Below are positions 1-8,289 of a stretch of DNA of 64,000 nt, one piece after another (position 1 is the stretch's first letter; every line of letters starts with the position of its first letter). The position numbers were made by a program, and so were the translations under genes. The DNA comes from Cellulomonas denverensis (GTDB taxonomy: Bacteria > Actinomycetota > Actinomycetes > Actinomycetales > Cellulomonadaceae): assembly GCF_012396125.1 (NCBI RefSeq), contig NZ_JAAXOX010000004.1, positions 310,001 through 374,000 of the forward strand, given 5' to 3'. The notes beneath the pieces were generated by a model, which saw only the letters and a program-made list of their open reading frames with translations, was not told the DNA's origin and ran no database searches.

Positions 1-377
1 TCGTGGCCGGAGAACTCCACCGACACCTGCCCACCGGTGACCTGCCCACCGGCGTCCGGGGTGACCGTCCCAGTACCCCACACCGGCGCGGCCACCTCAT
101 CGACCGGCTCGGGCGCGGTCTGCGGCTGCGGCTGCGGCACAGCAGGGTCGGACGGGTCTGCGGGGTTGGTCGCGACCGCGGCGTTCGCCCGCGCCCACGC
201 CAACACCTCCGCCGCGGCCTGAGCCTGCTGGTGCGCCGCGGACGGCTCGGCCGGAACCAGCATCACCGCGACCAACGCACCCGAGGCGGTCGCTGCGACC
301 AGGCCGCGCCCTGCCCACCGGGCGAGTGCCGCCTCGATACCGCGTCCGGACCCTGTGCTCGTGCGGGTGGTGTTCAC
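1..377 (-). CDS. Exported proline-rich protein, partial (runs off the left edge)
   Basis: The frame opens at a GTG at 377 whose bases overlap the stop of the upstream gene (GTGA overlap), so the two are translationally coupled. The visible 125 residues have a basic N-terminus, a hydrophobic stretch at about residues 25-45 rich in Ala, Val and Leu that ends near PSAAHQ (a likely signal peptide or membrane anchor), then an Ala-rich helix-prone part and a low-complexity Pro/Gln segment (PQPQPQ). This looks like a secreted or surface protein with a flexible linker. The C-terminal part lies outside the window and no family can be named. Linkage to the LATTG-bearing neighbour suggests joint cell-surface function, which is inference. 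Confidence 0.55.
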   Translation of the reverse strand, partial: MNTTRTSTGSGRGIEAALARWAGRGLVAATASGALVAVMLVPAEPSAAHQQAQAAAEVLAWARANAAVATNPADPSDPAVPQPQPQTAPEPVDEVAAPVWGTGTVTPDAGGQVTGGQVSVEFSGH

Positions 378-1111
378 GCCGCCACCCCCTTCGACGACGT
401 ACCCGTTCGCTCCACACGCAAGTCCCGCCACCCGGCCAGCACCAAGCCCGCCCCACCGGCCGCGCACGCGGCAGCCAGCAGCCACCACACCTCGGCACCG
501 GTGGTGGCCAACCGGCCGGCGACCTTCAAGCACTCCATCAGCGCGGCGGCGTCGGCGATGCCGTCACCGTCGAGGTCCTCGCGTCCCGTGGCGCCGGTCG
601 CGTTCCCGGCGATCAACGCCTCGACCCAGTTCTCCACCCCGTCACCATCGACATCACCGCGCAACGTCCCGGCCGGGCACCCTGCCTGCCCGCACAGCAG
701 CACGCCCACAAAGTCCGGGATCCGGTCAGCGTCCGCGTCGACCGAGGGGTCCGCGCACCCCGCTGCCCCGCAGACCAGGACGTCAACCGCATCGGCGACA
801 CCGTCACCGTCGATGTCGGCCCACGGCACCGCACACGCCGCCGACCCGCACAGCGCCTCCTCGACCCGGTCCGCGACCCCGTCGGCGTCGACGTCCGCCC
901 ACCCGGTCCGGTCGACCAGACCCGTCCCGACCAGCGACACGACAGCCTGAGGTGTCGGGGCCAGGCTGGTGCGGTCCAGACCGGTCAGCACCTGACGCAC
1001 AGGGCGCCCACCCGGGGTGCTCGGGCCCCCCGCCGTGGCGGCCACCGCGGCAACGACACCGAGGACCAGGAGCAGGAGGCCCGCGGCCACCATGGCCCTC
1101 GCCCGAGACAT
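374..1111 (-). CDS. Cell-wall-anchored protein with DxDxDG calcium-binding repeats and LATTG sorting signal
   Basis: With the start at the ATG at 1111 the protein has 245 residues. It begins MSRARAM followed by a hydrophobic stretch, a good signal peptide; an in-frame upstream start at 1189 would add 26 non-hydrophobic residues. The centre has about five acidic loops of the thrombospondin-type-3/dockerin kind (DVDADG, DIDGDG, DADADR, DVDGDG, DLDGDG), which bind calcium, several separated by CG..xC pairs (CGSAAC, CGAAGC, CGQAGC) that could form disulfides. The C-terminus is LATTG, then a hydrophobic helix, then a basic tail (WRDLRVER), the layout of a sortase substrate; LAxTG is the class E sortase motif of high-GC actinobacteria. 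No sortase gene is visible here. It is coupled to the downstream partial gene. A role in adhesion or surface structure is inferred. Confidence 0.65.
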   Translation of the reverse strand: MSRARAMVAAGLLLLVLGVVAAVAATAGGPSTPGGRPVRQVLTGLDRTSLAPTPQAVVSLVGTGLVDRTGWADVDADGVADRVEEALCGSAACAVPWADIDGDGVADAVDVLVCGAAGCADPSVDADADRIPDFVGVLLCGQAGCPAGTLRGDVDGDGVENWVEALIAGNATGATGREDLDGDGIADAAALMECLKVAGRLATTGAEVWWLLAAACAAGGAGLVLAGWRDLRVERTGTSSKGVAA

Positions 1112-1699
1112 CACCCGCACCACCGGTGCGGCGCCGACCGCTGCTCGTGGGCCTTCAGGAACGGACAGCAGACGACGAGACGGACGCACGCGATCGGGCC
1201 TTCCCCTGGAGGCGAGCAGCGATCCGGGCCCGGACCGCCAGCGTCAACAAGCTAGGGAAAACCAACCGGTCCGTCAGCGCCGCCGCACGACACTCAGGTG
1301 GGCCACAGCATCAGATGCGTAGTACAGAACGGGCGACCGCGTACTGGGACGGGCTAGATGCGAGTGCCGCAACCCTGACCTGGGCGAACACCTACCCCAC
1401 CCCGACCCGCGTCCTGCCGCCTCCTGTTCGGGCGCCGGCCTGCTCCTCAGCGATCCCCGGGCGTCAACGCTCGTCGCCCTGCGCCGCACCCACCGACGAC
1501 GCACACCACCGGGCGACGTCTTGTGGGACCGCCTCACCCCGGCAGCGTGCGCCAGCGCGTCGATCACGAAGTGTGCGCTGCGCTCGTCGACGCTGACCAC
1601 GTCCGCGACGTCGACCGGCGGGTTCGGTGGGTCGCCGGGGCCGGCGACGGGGGCTGCTGGTCGCTCATACCCCGGACAGTCGCGGTGCGGCCGGTGGCC
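1112..1699. other. Gene-poor spacer between the surface-protein genes and the GTPase cassette
   Basis: I see no convincing gene here. Long open frames exist on both strands, but their translations are Arg/Pro-rich and low-complexity with no motif, as expected from chance at this base composition. The stretch is slightly less GC-biased than its flanks (AT-richer around 1245-1330 and 1345-1400) and presumably holds the promoters of the divergent units on either side. Confidence 0.5.
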
Positions 1700-1705
1700 T
1701 ATCGT
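1700..1705 (+). promoter_or_regulatory. Possible -10 element (TATCGT) of a leaderless transcript
   Basis: TATCGT ends six bases before the ATG at 1712, and no Shine-Dalgarno sequence precedes that ATG. Together these suggest a leaderless mRNA, which is common in actinobacteria. No clear -35 box is seen. Confidence 0.35.
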
Positions 1706-1711
1706 GCCCGC

Positions 1712-2872
1712 ATGAGGCTGAGCAAGGTTCTCGAGCAGCACATCGCGGTGTTCGGCGAGAGCGGCAGCGGGAAGACGGTCATGCTCTCCTCGTTCTACGG
1801 GGCCACACAGGAGGCGGATTTCCGCCGGCAGAGCCTGTACTCCGTGAGCGCGGACGACATCGGCCAGGGTCACCGGCTGCAGAGCAACTACCTCGGCATG
1901 AAGAAGTCGGCCCGGGTTCCCGGGACGGACCACTTCGCCGCCACCTCGTACTCCTTCTCCGTCAGGCTGCGGGACGGGAACCCCCGGGCCGCGCGGACCA
2001 AGCCCTTCGACAGCCTCCGGCTCGTGTGGCACGACTACCCCGGTGAGTGGTTCGAGCAGGACGTCAGCGGGCCCGAGGAAGCCCGGCGCCGGGTCGAGGC
2101 CTTCCGGTCGCTGCTCGCCTCGGACGTCGCGCTGCTGCTCGTGGACGGGCAGCGGCTCTTGGACAACGCGGGGCACGAGGAGCGCTACCTGAGGTCGCTG
2201 TTCCACGACTTCCGCGCCGTCCTGGAGAAGCTGGAGGGCGAGCTCCTGTCGGACGGCAGGCTCGCGGAGTTCCCGCGCATCTGGATCCTCGCGCTGTCCA
2301 AGGCCGACCTGCTGCCGGAGCTCGACGCCTACGAGTTCCGGGACCTCCTCATCGAGAAGGCGAGCGACGACCTGGCCCAGCTGCGCGAGGTGCTGGGCCG
2401 CTTCGTCGAGTCGAGCGCCGCGATGTCCGTGGGCGAGGACTTCCTGGTGCTGTCGTCCGCCCGGTTCGCGGACGACAGGATCGAGGTGGCCACGCGCGTC
2501 GGCCTCGACCTGGTCCTGCCCGTGGCGGCCCTGGTCCCCCTCGAGCGGTACGTGCAGTGGGCCGAGGCGAAGACCATCGGCGGGAAGGCGGCGGACGCGC
2601 TCCTGGCCCAGGCCGGCCCGCTCGCGACCGCGCTGATCGGCAAGGCCGCCGACCGGCTCCCCGCGCCGATCGGGGCCGTCGCGAACCTGGTCCTGTCCGC
2701 GATCGGGCCGCAGACCCTCAGCGACGCCGCTCGGCTCGGCGGCGACAAGCTGCGGCAGGCCAACTCCGCCGCTCTGTCCCGGCAGGACGTGGTCGCGGCC
2801 GTCCTCACCCGGTTCAAGATGGACCTCGACCAGGGCGAGGCCGACAAGACCCTGCTCCGGAGGCTGGCGTGA
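1712..2872 (+). CDS. TRAFAC-class GTPase-like protein, first gene of a two-gene cassette
   Basis: The 386-residue protein has a complete set of GTPase motifs: Walker A/G1 GESGSGKT at about residues 15-22, a G3-type DYPGEW near residue 110, a G4-type SKAD in the segment ILALSKADLL near residue 195, and an SSAR that may be G5. After the G domain comes a helical, Ala/Leu-rich C-terminal part ending RFKMDLDQGEADKTLLRRLA. The ATG at 1712 was chosen over the upstream in-frame ATG because the 63 residues before it are non-conserved-looking and a -10 box sits just upstream. It resembles the double-GTPase/TRAFAC proteins described in GTPase-centred conflict systems, but I cannot assign a subfamily. 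The downstream gene overlaps by four bases, so the two are coupled. A defence or signalling role is inference. Confidence 0.7.
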   Translation: MRLSKVLEQHIAVFGESGSGKTVMLSSFYGATQEADFRRQSLYSVSADDIGQGHRLQSNYLGMKKSARVPGTDHFAATSYSFSVRLRDGNPRAARTKPFDSLRLVWHDYPGEWFEQDVSGPEEARRRVEAFRSLLASDVALLLVDGQRLLDNAGHEERYLRSLFHDFRAVLEKLEGELLSDGRLAEFPRIWILALSKADLLPELDAYEFRDLLIEKASDDLAQLREVLGRFVESSAAMSVGEDFLVLSSARFADDRIEVATRVGLDLVLPVAALVPLERYVQWAEAKTIGGKAADALLAQAGPLATALIGKAADRLPAPIGAVANLVLSAIGPQTLSDAARLGGDKLRQANSAALSRQDVVAAVLTRFKMDLDQGEADKTLLRRLA

Positions 2873-3294
2873 GCGACGCCCCGGGCGCGACCGAACCGCC
2901 GGCCGGCCCAACGGCCCGGCTGATCTGGGCGACGCGTGGCCGGAGCTGGGGCTTCCGGTTCCTGCGGGACGGCGGCTTCCCGGACCCGCTCCCGGTCTAC
3001 GACGCCGTGTTCGCGGCGGCCGACCCGGGGCCGAGCGCGCTGCGCCGTGCGGACGGCCGCGCGGCGCTGTCGCAACCGGGGGTCGCCGGGGCACTCGCCC
3101 TGCGCTTCCCCGACCCCGAGGGGCGGCGGGACCGCGCGGGGCGGGTCATCCCGCACGAGTTCGTGGTGTTCCCGCCGCTCGCTGACGCCATCGGCTCGGT
3201 CGATGAGGGGGCGGTGCTCGTGTGGCCCGCGGTGGCGCAGGAGTACGCCCGGGTCTGGGACGCACCCGCGGGGCCGAGCGCGTCGGCGTACTGA
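2869..3294 (+). CDS. Unrecognised 141-aa partner protein of the GTPase
   Basis: It starts at a GTG that overlaps the GTPase stop (GTGA), a strong sign of co-translation. The protein is compact and soluble, without signal peptide or membrane segment. Recognisable blocks are an aromatic/basic stretch (RGRSWGFRFLRDGG), FPDPLPVYDAVFA, a charged RFPDPEGRRDRAGR and VIPHEFVVFPP, ending with VWPAVAQEYARVWD. I do not recognise the family. Its conserved-looking aromatic motifs and coupling suggest that it is an obligate partner, adaptor or effector of the GTPase rather than a chance ORF. A hairpin follows directly after the stop. Confidence 0.6.
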   Translation: MSDAPGATEPPAGPTARLIWATRGRSWGFRFLRDGGFPDPLPVYDAVFAAADPGPSALRRADGRAALSQPGVAGALALRFPDPEGRRDRAGRVIPHEFVVFPPLADAIGSVDEGAVLVWPAVAQEYARVWDAPAGPSASAY

Positions 3295-3300
3295 ACCTAG

Positions 3301-3325
3301 CCGCCCGTCCGCAGGGGGCGGGCGG
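3301..3325 (+). terminator. GC-rich hairpin after the GTPase cassette
   Basis: The arms CCGCCCG (3301-3307) and CGGGCGG (3319-3325) begin six bases after the stop codon. There is no T-tract, as is common for actinobacterial terminators. Confidence 0.45.
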
Positions 3326-3376
3326 GTGCTCGCTCCGCCGGGGTCGTGACTCACCACTTCTTCGGTACACATTGAG

Positions 3377-3430
3377 GAGGCCCGCCGCCTCCGACCGGCG
3401 TTCGTGCTGGTCAGGAGGCTGACGGGCCTC
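3377..3430. terminator. Long inverted repeat between the cassette and tRNA-Ser, probable bidirectional terminator
   Basis: GAGGCCCG (3377-3384) pairs with CGGGCCTC (3423-3430). The pairing continues inward through GCCTCC/GGAGGC with a small internal loop, and a further GACC/GGTC pair closes the apex. It lies between a plus-strand operon and a minus-strand tRNA that converge, so it could terminate both. It could also be part of an island boundary. Confidence 0.45.
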
Positions 3431-3436
3431 ATCACG

Positions 3437-3525
3437 CGGAGACGGTGGGATTTGAACCCACGGAAGGGTTGCCCCTTCACGACCTTAGCAGGGTCGCGCA
3501 CTAGACCTGACTATGCGACGTCTCC
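3437..3525 (-). tRNA. tRNA-Ser (anticodon GCU)
   Basis: The acceptor stem GGAGACG (5' end at 3525) pairs with CGTCTCC at 3438-3444, with a discriminator G at 3437. The anticodon arm has the loop CTGCTAA, giving anticodon GCT, which reads AGC/AGU. A long variable arm and a TTCAAAT T-loop complete a class II serine tRNA of 89 nt. The 3' end faces the accessory region at 1-3436; CCA is not encoded. Confidence 0.93.
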
Positions 3526-3578
3526 AAGCTGGGCCAGCGTACCTGGCGCCCGCGCCGACCGGCAAAGCCATCGGTGGC

Positions 3579-4847
3579 TCAGCGCTCGAAGGCCCACTCG
3601 CGGTCGCTGACCATCCGGGCCACGGCGAGGCCGATGCACAGGGCGATCACCACCAGTCCGGCCTGGACGCCGTAGGCGAGGGCCTCGGTGGTGTCGCCGT
3701 TGGACAGGAAGAAGATCGCCCGGTAGGCGGCGGCGCCGGGGACCATGATGACGACCGCGGGGACGGAGACCGTGATCCGCGGGATGCCCATCCTGGGCGC
3801 GATCACGGCGGCCAGCACGCCGACCAGGAGGGCGGCCCCGGCGGCGGCGGCCTGGGCGGGGACGTTGATGTCAACCAGGATCAGGCGGGCGGTGTTGGCG
3901 ATCATGCCGACGACGGCGGCGGCCAGGGCCATCCGGCCGGGACTGTTGAACATCAGCGCGAAGCCGAGCACGCCGACGAAGCTGGCGACCAGGCGCAGCA
4001 CCATGAGCACGACCGGGCCGAAGCCGGGTGGGCCGGTGGGGTCCGGGGAGAGCCCGGCGATCATCGACACGCCCCAGACCGCGAGCGCCGCCGAGGTGAG
4101 GACGACCAGGGCGTAGGACAGCCGGGCCACACCGGCGGAGAAGTCGAGTTTGGCCAGGTCGAGGCCGCCGGTGACCATCGGGAAGCCAGGGATCAGGAAC
4201 AGCACGGCGGAGATGTAGCCGGCGGCGTGCCGGGTCTCGGTGGCGCCGAGCTGGTGCACCAGGGTGACGACCCCCAGGTAGGCCAGACAGGCGACCGCGG
4301 CGGCGACCATGGTGATGCCGAACTGGTTCAGTCCGCGGTGCACCAGCTCCCGCCGGACCAGTTGGCCGAGCCAGGCGCCGACGAACACCGCGCCCATCTC
4401 CACCGGTCCGCCGTTGTTGAGGAAGGCGAAGGCGGCGCAGGCGATCGCGGCCCAGAGTGCGTTGACCGCGGGGCGGTACAGCAGCGGCTTGGACTCGATC
4501 CGGTCCAGGTCGGCGGAGACCTCCTCGACGGTGGCGCGGCGACCGGAGTGGGCCAGCGACCCGGCGAGGCGTTCGAGTTCGGCGAGCCGGTCGGCGTTGA
4601 TCCCGACGCTGCGGACCTCGGTGACCTCGGTGCGGAAGGAGTTGCCGCGGTAGGAGGTCGTGGTGATCTCGGTCAGGGTGACGTGCGCCTGGTGCCGGTC
4701 GATGCCGAGCGCCCGCGCGATCCGGGCCATCGACGACTTGACCCGGTAGGAGCCGGTGCCGGCGGACAGGCTGAGCCGGCCGACGCGCAGGGCGACGCCG
4801 GACTGACGGATCAGTTCGAGTTCGTCATCGGTGGGCTGGGTGGGCAC
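3579..4847 (-). CDS. ThrE-family threonine/serine exporter-like membrane protein
   Basis: From the GTG at 4847 the protein has 422 residues. The N-terminal half (about 1-130) is a soluble domain of the DUF1212 type with EITTTSYRGNSFRTEV and a short helical linker. About ten hydrophobic segments follow, beginning at PAVNALWAAIACAAFAF and containing PGFPMVTGGLDLAKLDF, which is characteristic of ThrE proteins (DUF1212 plus DUF3815 halves). Proteins of this family export threonine and serine by proton-coupled transport. The frame extends upstream to 5249, but that part is a low-complexity shadow of the divergent ychJ-like gene. The gene stands alone; its promoter would lie in the 80-base gap shared with that gene. 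Confidence 0.85.
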   Translation of the reverse strand: MPTQPTDDELELIRQSGVALRVGRLSLSAGTGSYRVKSSMARIARALGIDRHQAHVTLTEITTTSYRGNSFRTEVTEVRSVGINADRLAELERLAGSLAHSGRRATVEEVSADLDRIESKPLLYRPAVNALWAAIACAAFAFLNNGGPVEMGAVFVGAWLGQLVRRELVHRGLNQFGITMVAAAVACLAYLGVVTLVHQLGATETRHAAGYISAVLFLIPGFPMVTGGLDLAKLDFSAGVARLSYALVVLTSAALAVWGVSMIAGLSPDPTGPPGFGPVVLMVLRLVASFVGVLGFALMFNSPGRMALAAAVVGMIANTARLILVDINVPAQAAAAGAALLVGVLAAVIAPRMGIPRITVSVPAVVIMVPGAAAYRAIFFLSNGDTTEALAYGVQAGLVVIALCIGLAVARMVSDREWAFER

Positions 4848-4928
4848 CGCACCATGATGGCGGTCCGGCGGCCCTCCGCGCGCCACCGTCCAGTTCACCG
4901 GGTCCACCGGCGCGGGGATAATCCGAGG

Positions 4929-5312
4929 GTGAGCGTGACCCGGTGCCCGTGTCTGAGCGGGCTGGCCTATGACGACTGCTGTGGCCGGTTCCATCGCGGG
5001 GAGGCGGCCGCCCCGACCGCGGAGCAGTTGATGCGGTCCCGGTTCAGTGCGTTCGCGGTGGGCGACGCCGACTACCTGCTGGCGACCTGGCATCCGCGCA
5101 CCCGCCCGGCGGCCGTGGAGCTGGACCCGGCGGACCGCTGGTACCGGCTGGACGTGCACACCACCGACCGTGGTGGCCCGTTCGACGAGGCGGGGCTGGT
5201 GGAGTTCACCGCCTACCACCGCGGGCCGTCCGGGTCCGGGACGCTGCACGAGGTCAGCCGGTTCGTCCGCGAGCAGGGTCGCTGGTTCTACCTGGACGGT
5301 CAGGTGTCCTGA
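4929..5312 (+). CDS. YchJ-family (UPF0225) protein with SEC-C-type zinc motif
   Basis: The 127-residue protein starts at a GTG preceded by a purine-rich CGAGG. It opens with [17 protein letters not shown], the SEC-C-like Cys cluster that binds zinc, followed by an NTF2-like fold with [29 protein letters not shown] and FTAYHRG, the typical order of YchJ proteins. Their biochemical function is not established. It converges on dtd, and the two stop codons overlap by 13 bases. Confidence 0.85.
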   Translation: MSVTRCPCLSGLAYDDCCGRFHRGEAAAPTAEQLMRSRFSAFAVGDADYLLATWHPRTRPAAVELDPADRWYRLDVHTTDRGGPFDEAGLVEFTAYHRGPSGSGTLHEVSRFVREQGRWFYLDGQVS

Positions 5313-5743
5313 CCGCTGCCGGTCTCGATCAGCAGCGTGGTCGGTCCGTCGTTGACCAGGGACACCTGCATGTCGGCGCCGAACACCCCGGTCTCCACCC
5401 GCAGGCCGCGCCCGCGCAGGTCCTCGACCACGGCGTCCACCAGCGGCTCGGCGACCGGGCCGGGGGCGGCGGCGTTCCAGGTCGGTCGCCGGCCCTTGCG
5501 GGCGTCGCCGTACAGGGTGAACTGGCTGATCACCAGCACCGGGGCGCCGGCCTCGGTGATCGAGCGCTCACCGCGCAGCAGTCGCAGGTCGGCGATCTTG
5601 CGGGCGATGAACGCCGCCTGCGCCGGGCCGTCGTCATGGGTGACGCCGATCAGGGCGACCAGCCCCTCCCCGTCGAACGCACCGACCACCACACCGTCCA
5701 CGCTCACCGAGGCACCGGCGGCGCGCTGGACCACCGCCCGCAT
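5300..5743 (-). CDS. dtd: D-aminoacyl-tRNA deacylase
   Basis: The enzyme (147 aa, usual length for the family) hydrolyses D-aminoacyl-tRNA, removing mischarged D-Tyr and other D-amino acids in the cytoplasm. It starts MRAVVQRA and has the active-site motif SQFTLYGD near residue 80 and the NDGPTT motif close to the C-terminus, corresponding to the NxGPxT element that lines the D-specific pocket. The start ATG overlaps the asparaginase stop by one base (TGATG), so it is the last gene of a long minus-strand chain that begins near 10083. Confidence 0.92.
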   Translation of the reverse strand: MRAVVQRAAGASVSVDGVVVGAFDGEGLVALIGVTHDDGPAQAAFIARKIADLRLLRGERSITEAGAPVLVISQFTLYGDARKGRRPTWNAAAPGPVAEPLVDAVVEDLRGRGLRVETGVFGADMQVSLVNDGPTTLLIETGSGQDT

Positions 5744-6831
5744 CAGAATGCCGCCAGCACCGCGCCGACCGGTTCGCCGTGCCCGAGCACCGGCACCCGG
5801 CCCAGCTCCTCGACCAGCGCGGGGTCGACCCCGGCCGCCTGGAGCGCCGCGGCCAGCACCACCGGACGCGGCCGGAACCCGCCGTCGACAATCTTGAACG
5901 CCAGCGCCGACCCGTCGGGCAGCCCGGCGGCGTACACCCCGTCGGCGCCGTCCTTGGCGATCAGCCCGGGCACCGCCCGCATCGCGGCGGTCACATCCCG
6001 GCCGGTGCCGCCGATCAGCGCGGGGTGTTCGTGCATGGCCTGGGCCACCTGGGCCTCGGGCAGGGCGGCGACGTCGACCCCGTCGCGGGCGTCGAAGGCG
6101 GCACCGGCCCGGGCGATCCGGCCGAACGCGCGGGCCAGGCCGGTCAGGGAGGTGGAGAACAGCGGCGCGCCACAGCCGTCGATGGTGGTGTGCTCGACCG
6201 GGGTGCCGGTCAGCTCCTCGATCGCGGCGCGCAGCGCGATCTGCAACGGGTGCTCCGGCTCCCAGTAGGAGTCGGTGTCCCAGCCGAACTCCCCGGCGTG
6301 CGCGGCGCAGGTGGCGAGCATGGCGGCGTGCTTGCCGGAGCAGTTCTGGGTGATCGACGCCGGGCCGTGTCCCTCGGTGCGCCAGGCGAAGGCGGCCTCC
6401 GGGTCCAGCGGCATGTCCGGGGTGTTCGCCAGGTCGTCCTCGGTCAGCCCGGCGGCGTCCAGCATCCCGCGGACCACCCGCAGGTGCTCGGGTTCGCCGT
6501 TGTGCGAGGCGCAGGCCAGCGCGAGCTGCTCGGCCCCGGGGTGCACGCTGGCCCACCCGGCACGCAGCATCCCGACCGTCTGCAACGGCTTGAGCGAGGA
6601 CCGGGCCAGCACGGTGACCCGGGGGTCGCCCAGGGCGAGGGTGACCTGCCCCTGCGGGTCCAGCACCACCAGGTGGCCGCTGTGCACCGATTCGACCAGG
6701 TCGCCGCGGACCACCCGGGCCAGCGGGACGGCGTCGGTGGCGATGTCGCGCGCCCCGGCGGCGGTGACCACGGCGGCGGCTGCCTGCAGGTGCTCGGCGA
6801 ACTGCGGTCCGCCCGGACGGATGCCCGGCAT
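5743..6831 (-). CDS. Asparaginase II family protein (AnsA-like, PF06089 type)
   Basis: The 362-residue protein, read from the ATG at 6831, has the conserved blocks of the L-asparaginase II family found in Rhizobium and actinobacteria: [38 protein letters not shown], and [13 protein letters not shown] with the conserved Cys-Ser-Gly-Lys. Family members hydrolyse asparagine to aspartate and ammonia. No signal peptide is seen, so it is cytoplasmic. It starts two bases after the stop of the DUF2516 gene and overlaps dtd by one base. Confidence 0.85.
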   Translation of the reverse strand: MPGIRPGGPQFAEHLQAAAAVVTAAGARDIATDAVPLARVVRGDLVESVHSGHLVVLDPQGQVTLALGDPRVTVLARSSLKPLQTVGMLRAGWASVHPGAEQLALACASHNGEPEHLRVVRGMLDAAGLTEDDLANTPDMPLDPEAAFAWRTEGHGPASITQNCSGKHAAMLATCAAHAGEFGWDTDSYWEPEHPLQIALRAAIEELTGTPVEHTTIDGCGAPLFSTSLTGLARAFGRIARAGAAFDARDGVDVAALPEAQVAQAMHEHPALIGGTGRDVTAAMRAVPGLIAKDGADGVYAAGLPDGSALAFKIVDGGFRPRPVVLAAALQAAGVDPALVEELGRVPVLGHGEPVGAVLAAF

Positions 6832-6833
6832 GC

Positions 6834-7157
6834 TCACCACCCGCCCCGGGTCGATCCGCCGCGCCGCCCACCGGAGTGGCCGCCGATCGCCGGCCGTACA
6901 TCCACCAGGTAGACCACGGCGGCGACCGCGGCGAGCAGCGCCAGGAACCGCAGCGCCCCGAGCGGGGGCAGCGCGATCAGCGACACCCCGGTCGCCACGC
7001 CGAGCACGATCAGCCAGAACTGCTTGGTCCGCTTGCCCGCGGCGACGAATGCGCCGGCCGAGTGCCGGGCGGCGTCGATCAGCGCCCAGACGCACAGGCC
7101 GAAGATCGCGAAGTAGAACAGGGCGAAGAGCGCCACTTGCACGTTGCCGAAGATCAC
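6834..7157 (-). CDS. DUF2516 family small membrane protein
   Basis: Read from the GTG at 7157 the protein has 107 residues. It begins [31 protein letters not shown], has two further hydrophobic stretches, and ends with a Gly/Arg-rich tail ([14 protein letters not shown]). This matches the actinobacterial DUF2516 pattern of three to four membrane helices, function unknown. It sits two bases before the asparaginase start. Confidence 0.8.
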   Translation of the reverse strand: MIFGNVQVALFALFYFAIFGLCVWALIDAARHSAGAFVAAGKRTKQFWLIVLGVATGVSLIALPPLGALRFLALLAAVAAVVYLVDVRPAIGGHSGGRRGGSTRGGW

Positions 7158-7173
7158 GGGACGAGAGTACGGG

Positions 7174-8289
7174 TCAGATCTCCGGCAGCGCCTCGCGAGC
7201 CTGCGCCGAGTCGACACCGCTGGCCTCCAGTAGGTCCACCACCAGCGACCGGATCAGCAGCACCAGCGACTGCACCTGCCAGTCGTTGGGTGCCAGCCGG
7301 AACGGGTCCAGCTCCTCGGCCAGCACCAGCAGGGTGGTGGCGGACCGGACCGGTTCGGAGCCGGAGCCGAGCGCGGCGGCCAGGTCCTCGGCGGCCAGGG
7401 CGGTGCGCTGCACGATGTCGGCGACCGCGGCCAGGTCGTGGCCGTGCTCCGGGGTGCCGAGGGTGGCCAGCGCACGACGGGCCAGCACCCGGGCGTTGCG
7501 CACGGCACGGTCGGTGCGGACCGCGGACCGGTTCAGCCACTGCAGCTCGGTGCGGTGCCGGCGGGCGGCCGGTGACACCCGGGCCAGGTCGCGGGCCGCA
7601 GCGCAGGCGTCCTCCCACTCGGCCAGCGCCGGTTCGGTGGCCCGGCCCCGCATCAGCGCATCCTCCAGGTCACCGGGGTTGTGGGTGCGCATCCCCTTGG
7701 CCAGCACCCCGAGCATCGCGGCCAGTTCCTGCACCGCGGTGCTGCCCTGCGCCCGGGGCCGGCGGCGCACGTCCCGCGGGATCAGCGCCGCCACCGCCAG
7801 GGCGACCAGGCCGCCGACCACCGCGTCGGTCCACCGCCCGACCGGACCGCCGGAGGCCGCCACGGTGGGCAGCCCGACGATCACGATCGCCTGCACCCCG
7901 GCCTGGGTGGTGAGCATCGGCCCGCGGTCGATGAACCGGGCGGTCAGCGCGGCGACCGCCAGCACGAACGCCACCTGCCAGGCGCCGGTGCCGATCACGT
8001 GCACCAGCAGGTCGCCGAGCCCGACGCCGAGGGCGACCCCGACCGCGAGTTCGGCCACCCGGCGCAGGTCACGGTCGGCGTTGAAGCCCAGCGCCACCCA
8101 GGCGCTCACCGGCGCGAAGAACGGCGCCGCGTGCCCGAGCACCTCCCCGGCGATCAGGTAGGCCACCCCGGCGGCGACCACTGCCTGCATCACCGGCCAG
8201 AACGCCGACCTGACCCGCGACCAGCCCTGGCGGACCCGGGCCTCGGCCGCGATCCGGGCGGCGACCGATCGCCGCGGCGGGGTGCTCAC
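7174..8289 (-). CDS. FUSC-family membrane protein (aromatic-acid exporter-like)
   Basis: The protein has 371 residues. The first 170 hold a series of hydrophobic helices (VMQAVVAAGVAYLIAGEVLG, PFFAPVSAWVALGF, GVALGVGLGDLLVHVIG, DAVVGGLVALAVAALI) typical of the fusaric-acid-resistance/FUSC fold. The remaining 200 form a soluble, helical, Arg/Ala-rich cytoplasmic domain. Related proteins export aromatic acids or other amphiphiles, but the substrate here cannot be told. The GTG start overlaps the stop of the upstream ygfZ-like gene by four bases. Confidence 0.78.
   Translation of the reverse strand: MSTPPRRSVAARIAAEARVRQGWSRVRSAFWPVMQAVVAAGVAYLIAGEVLGHAAPFFAPVSAWVALGFNADRDLRRVAELAVGVALGVGLGDLLVHVIGTGAWQVAFVLAVAALTARFIDRGPMLTTQAGVQAIVIVGLPTVAASGGPVGRWTDAVVGGLVALAVAALIPRDVRRRPRAQGSTAVQELAAMLGVLAKGMRTHNPGDLEDALMRGRATEPALAEWEDACAAARDLARVSPAARRHRTELQWLNRSAVRTDRAVRNARVLARRALATLGTPEHGHDLAAVADIVQRTALAAEDLAAALGSGSEPVRSATTLLVLAEELDPFRLAPNDWQVQSLVLLIRSLVVDLLEASGVDSAQAREALPEI

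Noticed and set aside
1274..3094. 606-codon minus-strand frame opposite the GTPase
   Set aside because: It is antisense to a frame with intact G1, G3 and G4 motifs; its own sequence is Gly/Arg/Val-rich without motifs.
4848..5249. N-terminal extension of the ThrE-like gene
   Set aside because: The extra 134 residues are low complexity and lie antisense to the YchJ-like gene with its Cys cluster; the GTG at 4847 fits the family start.
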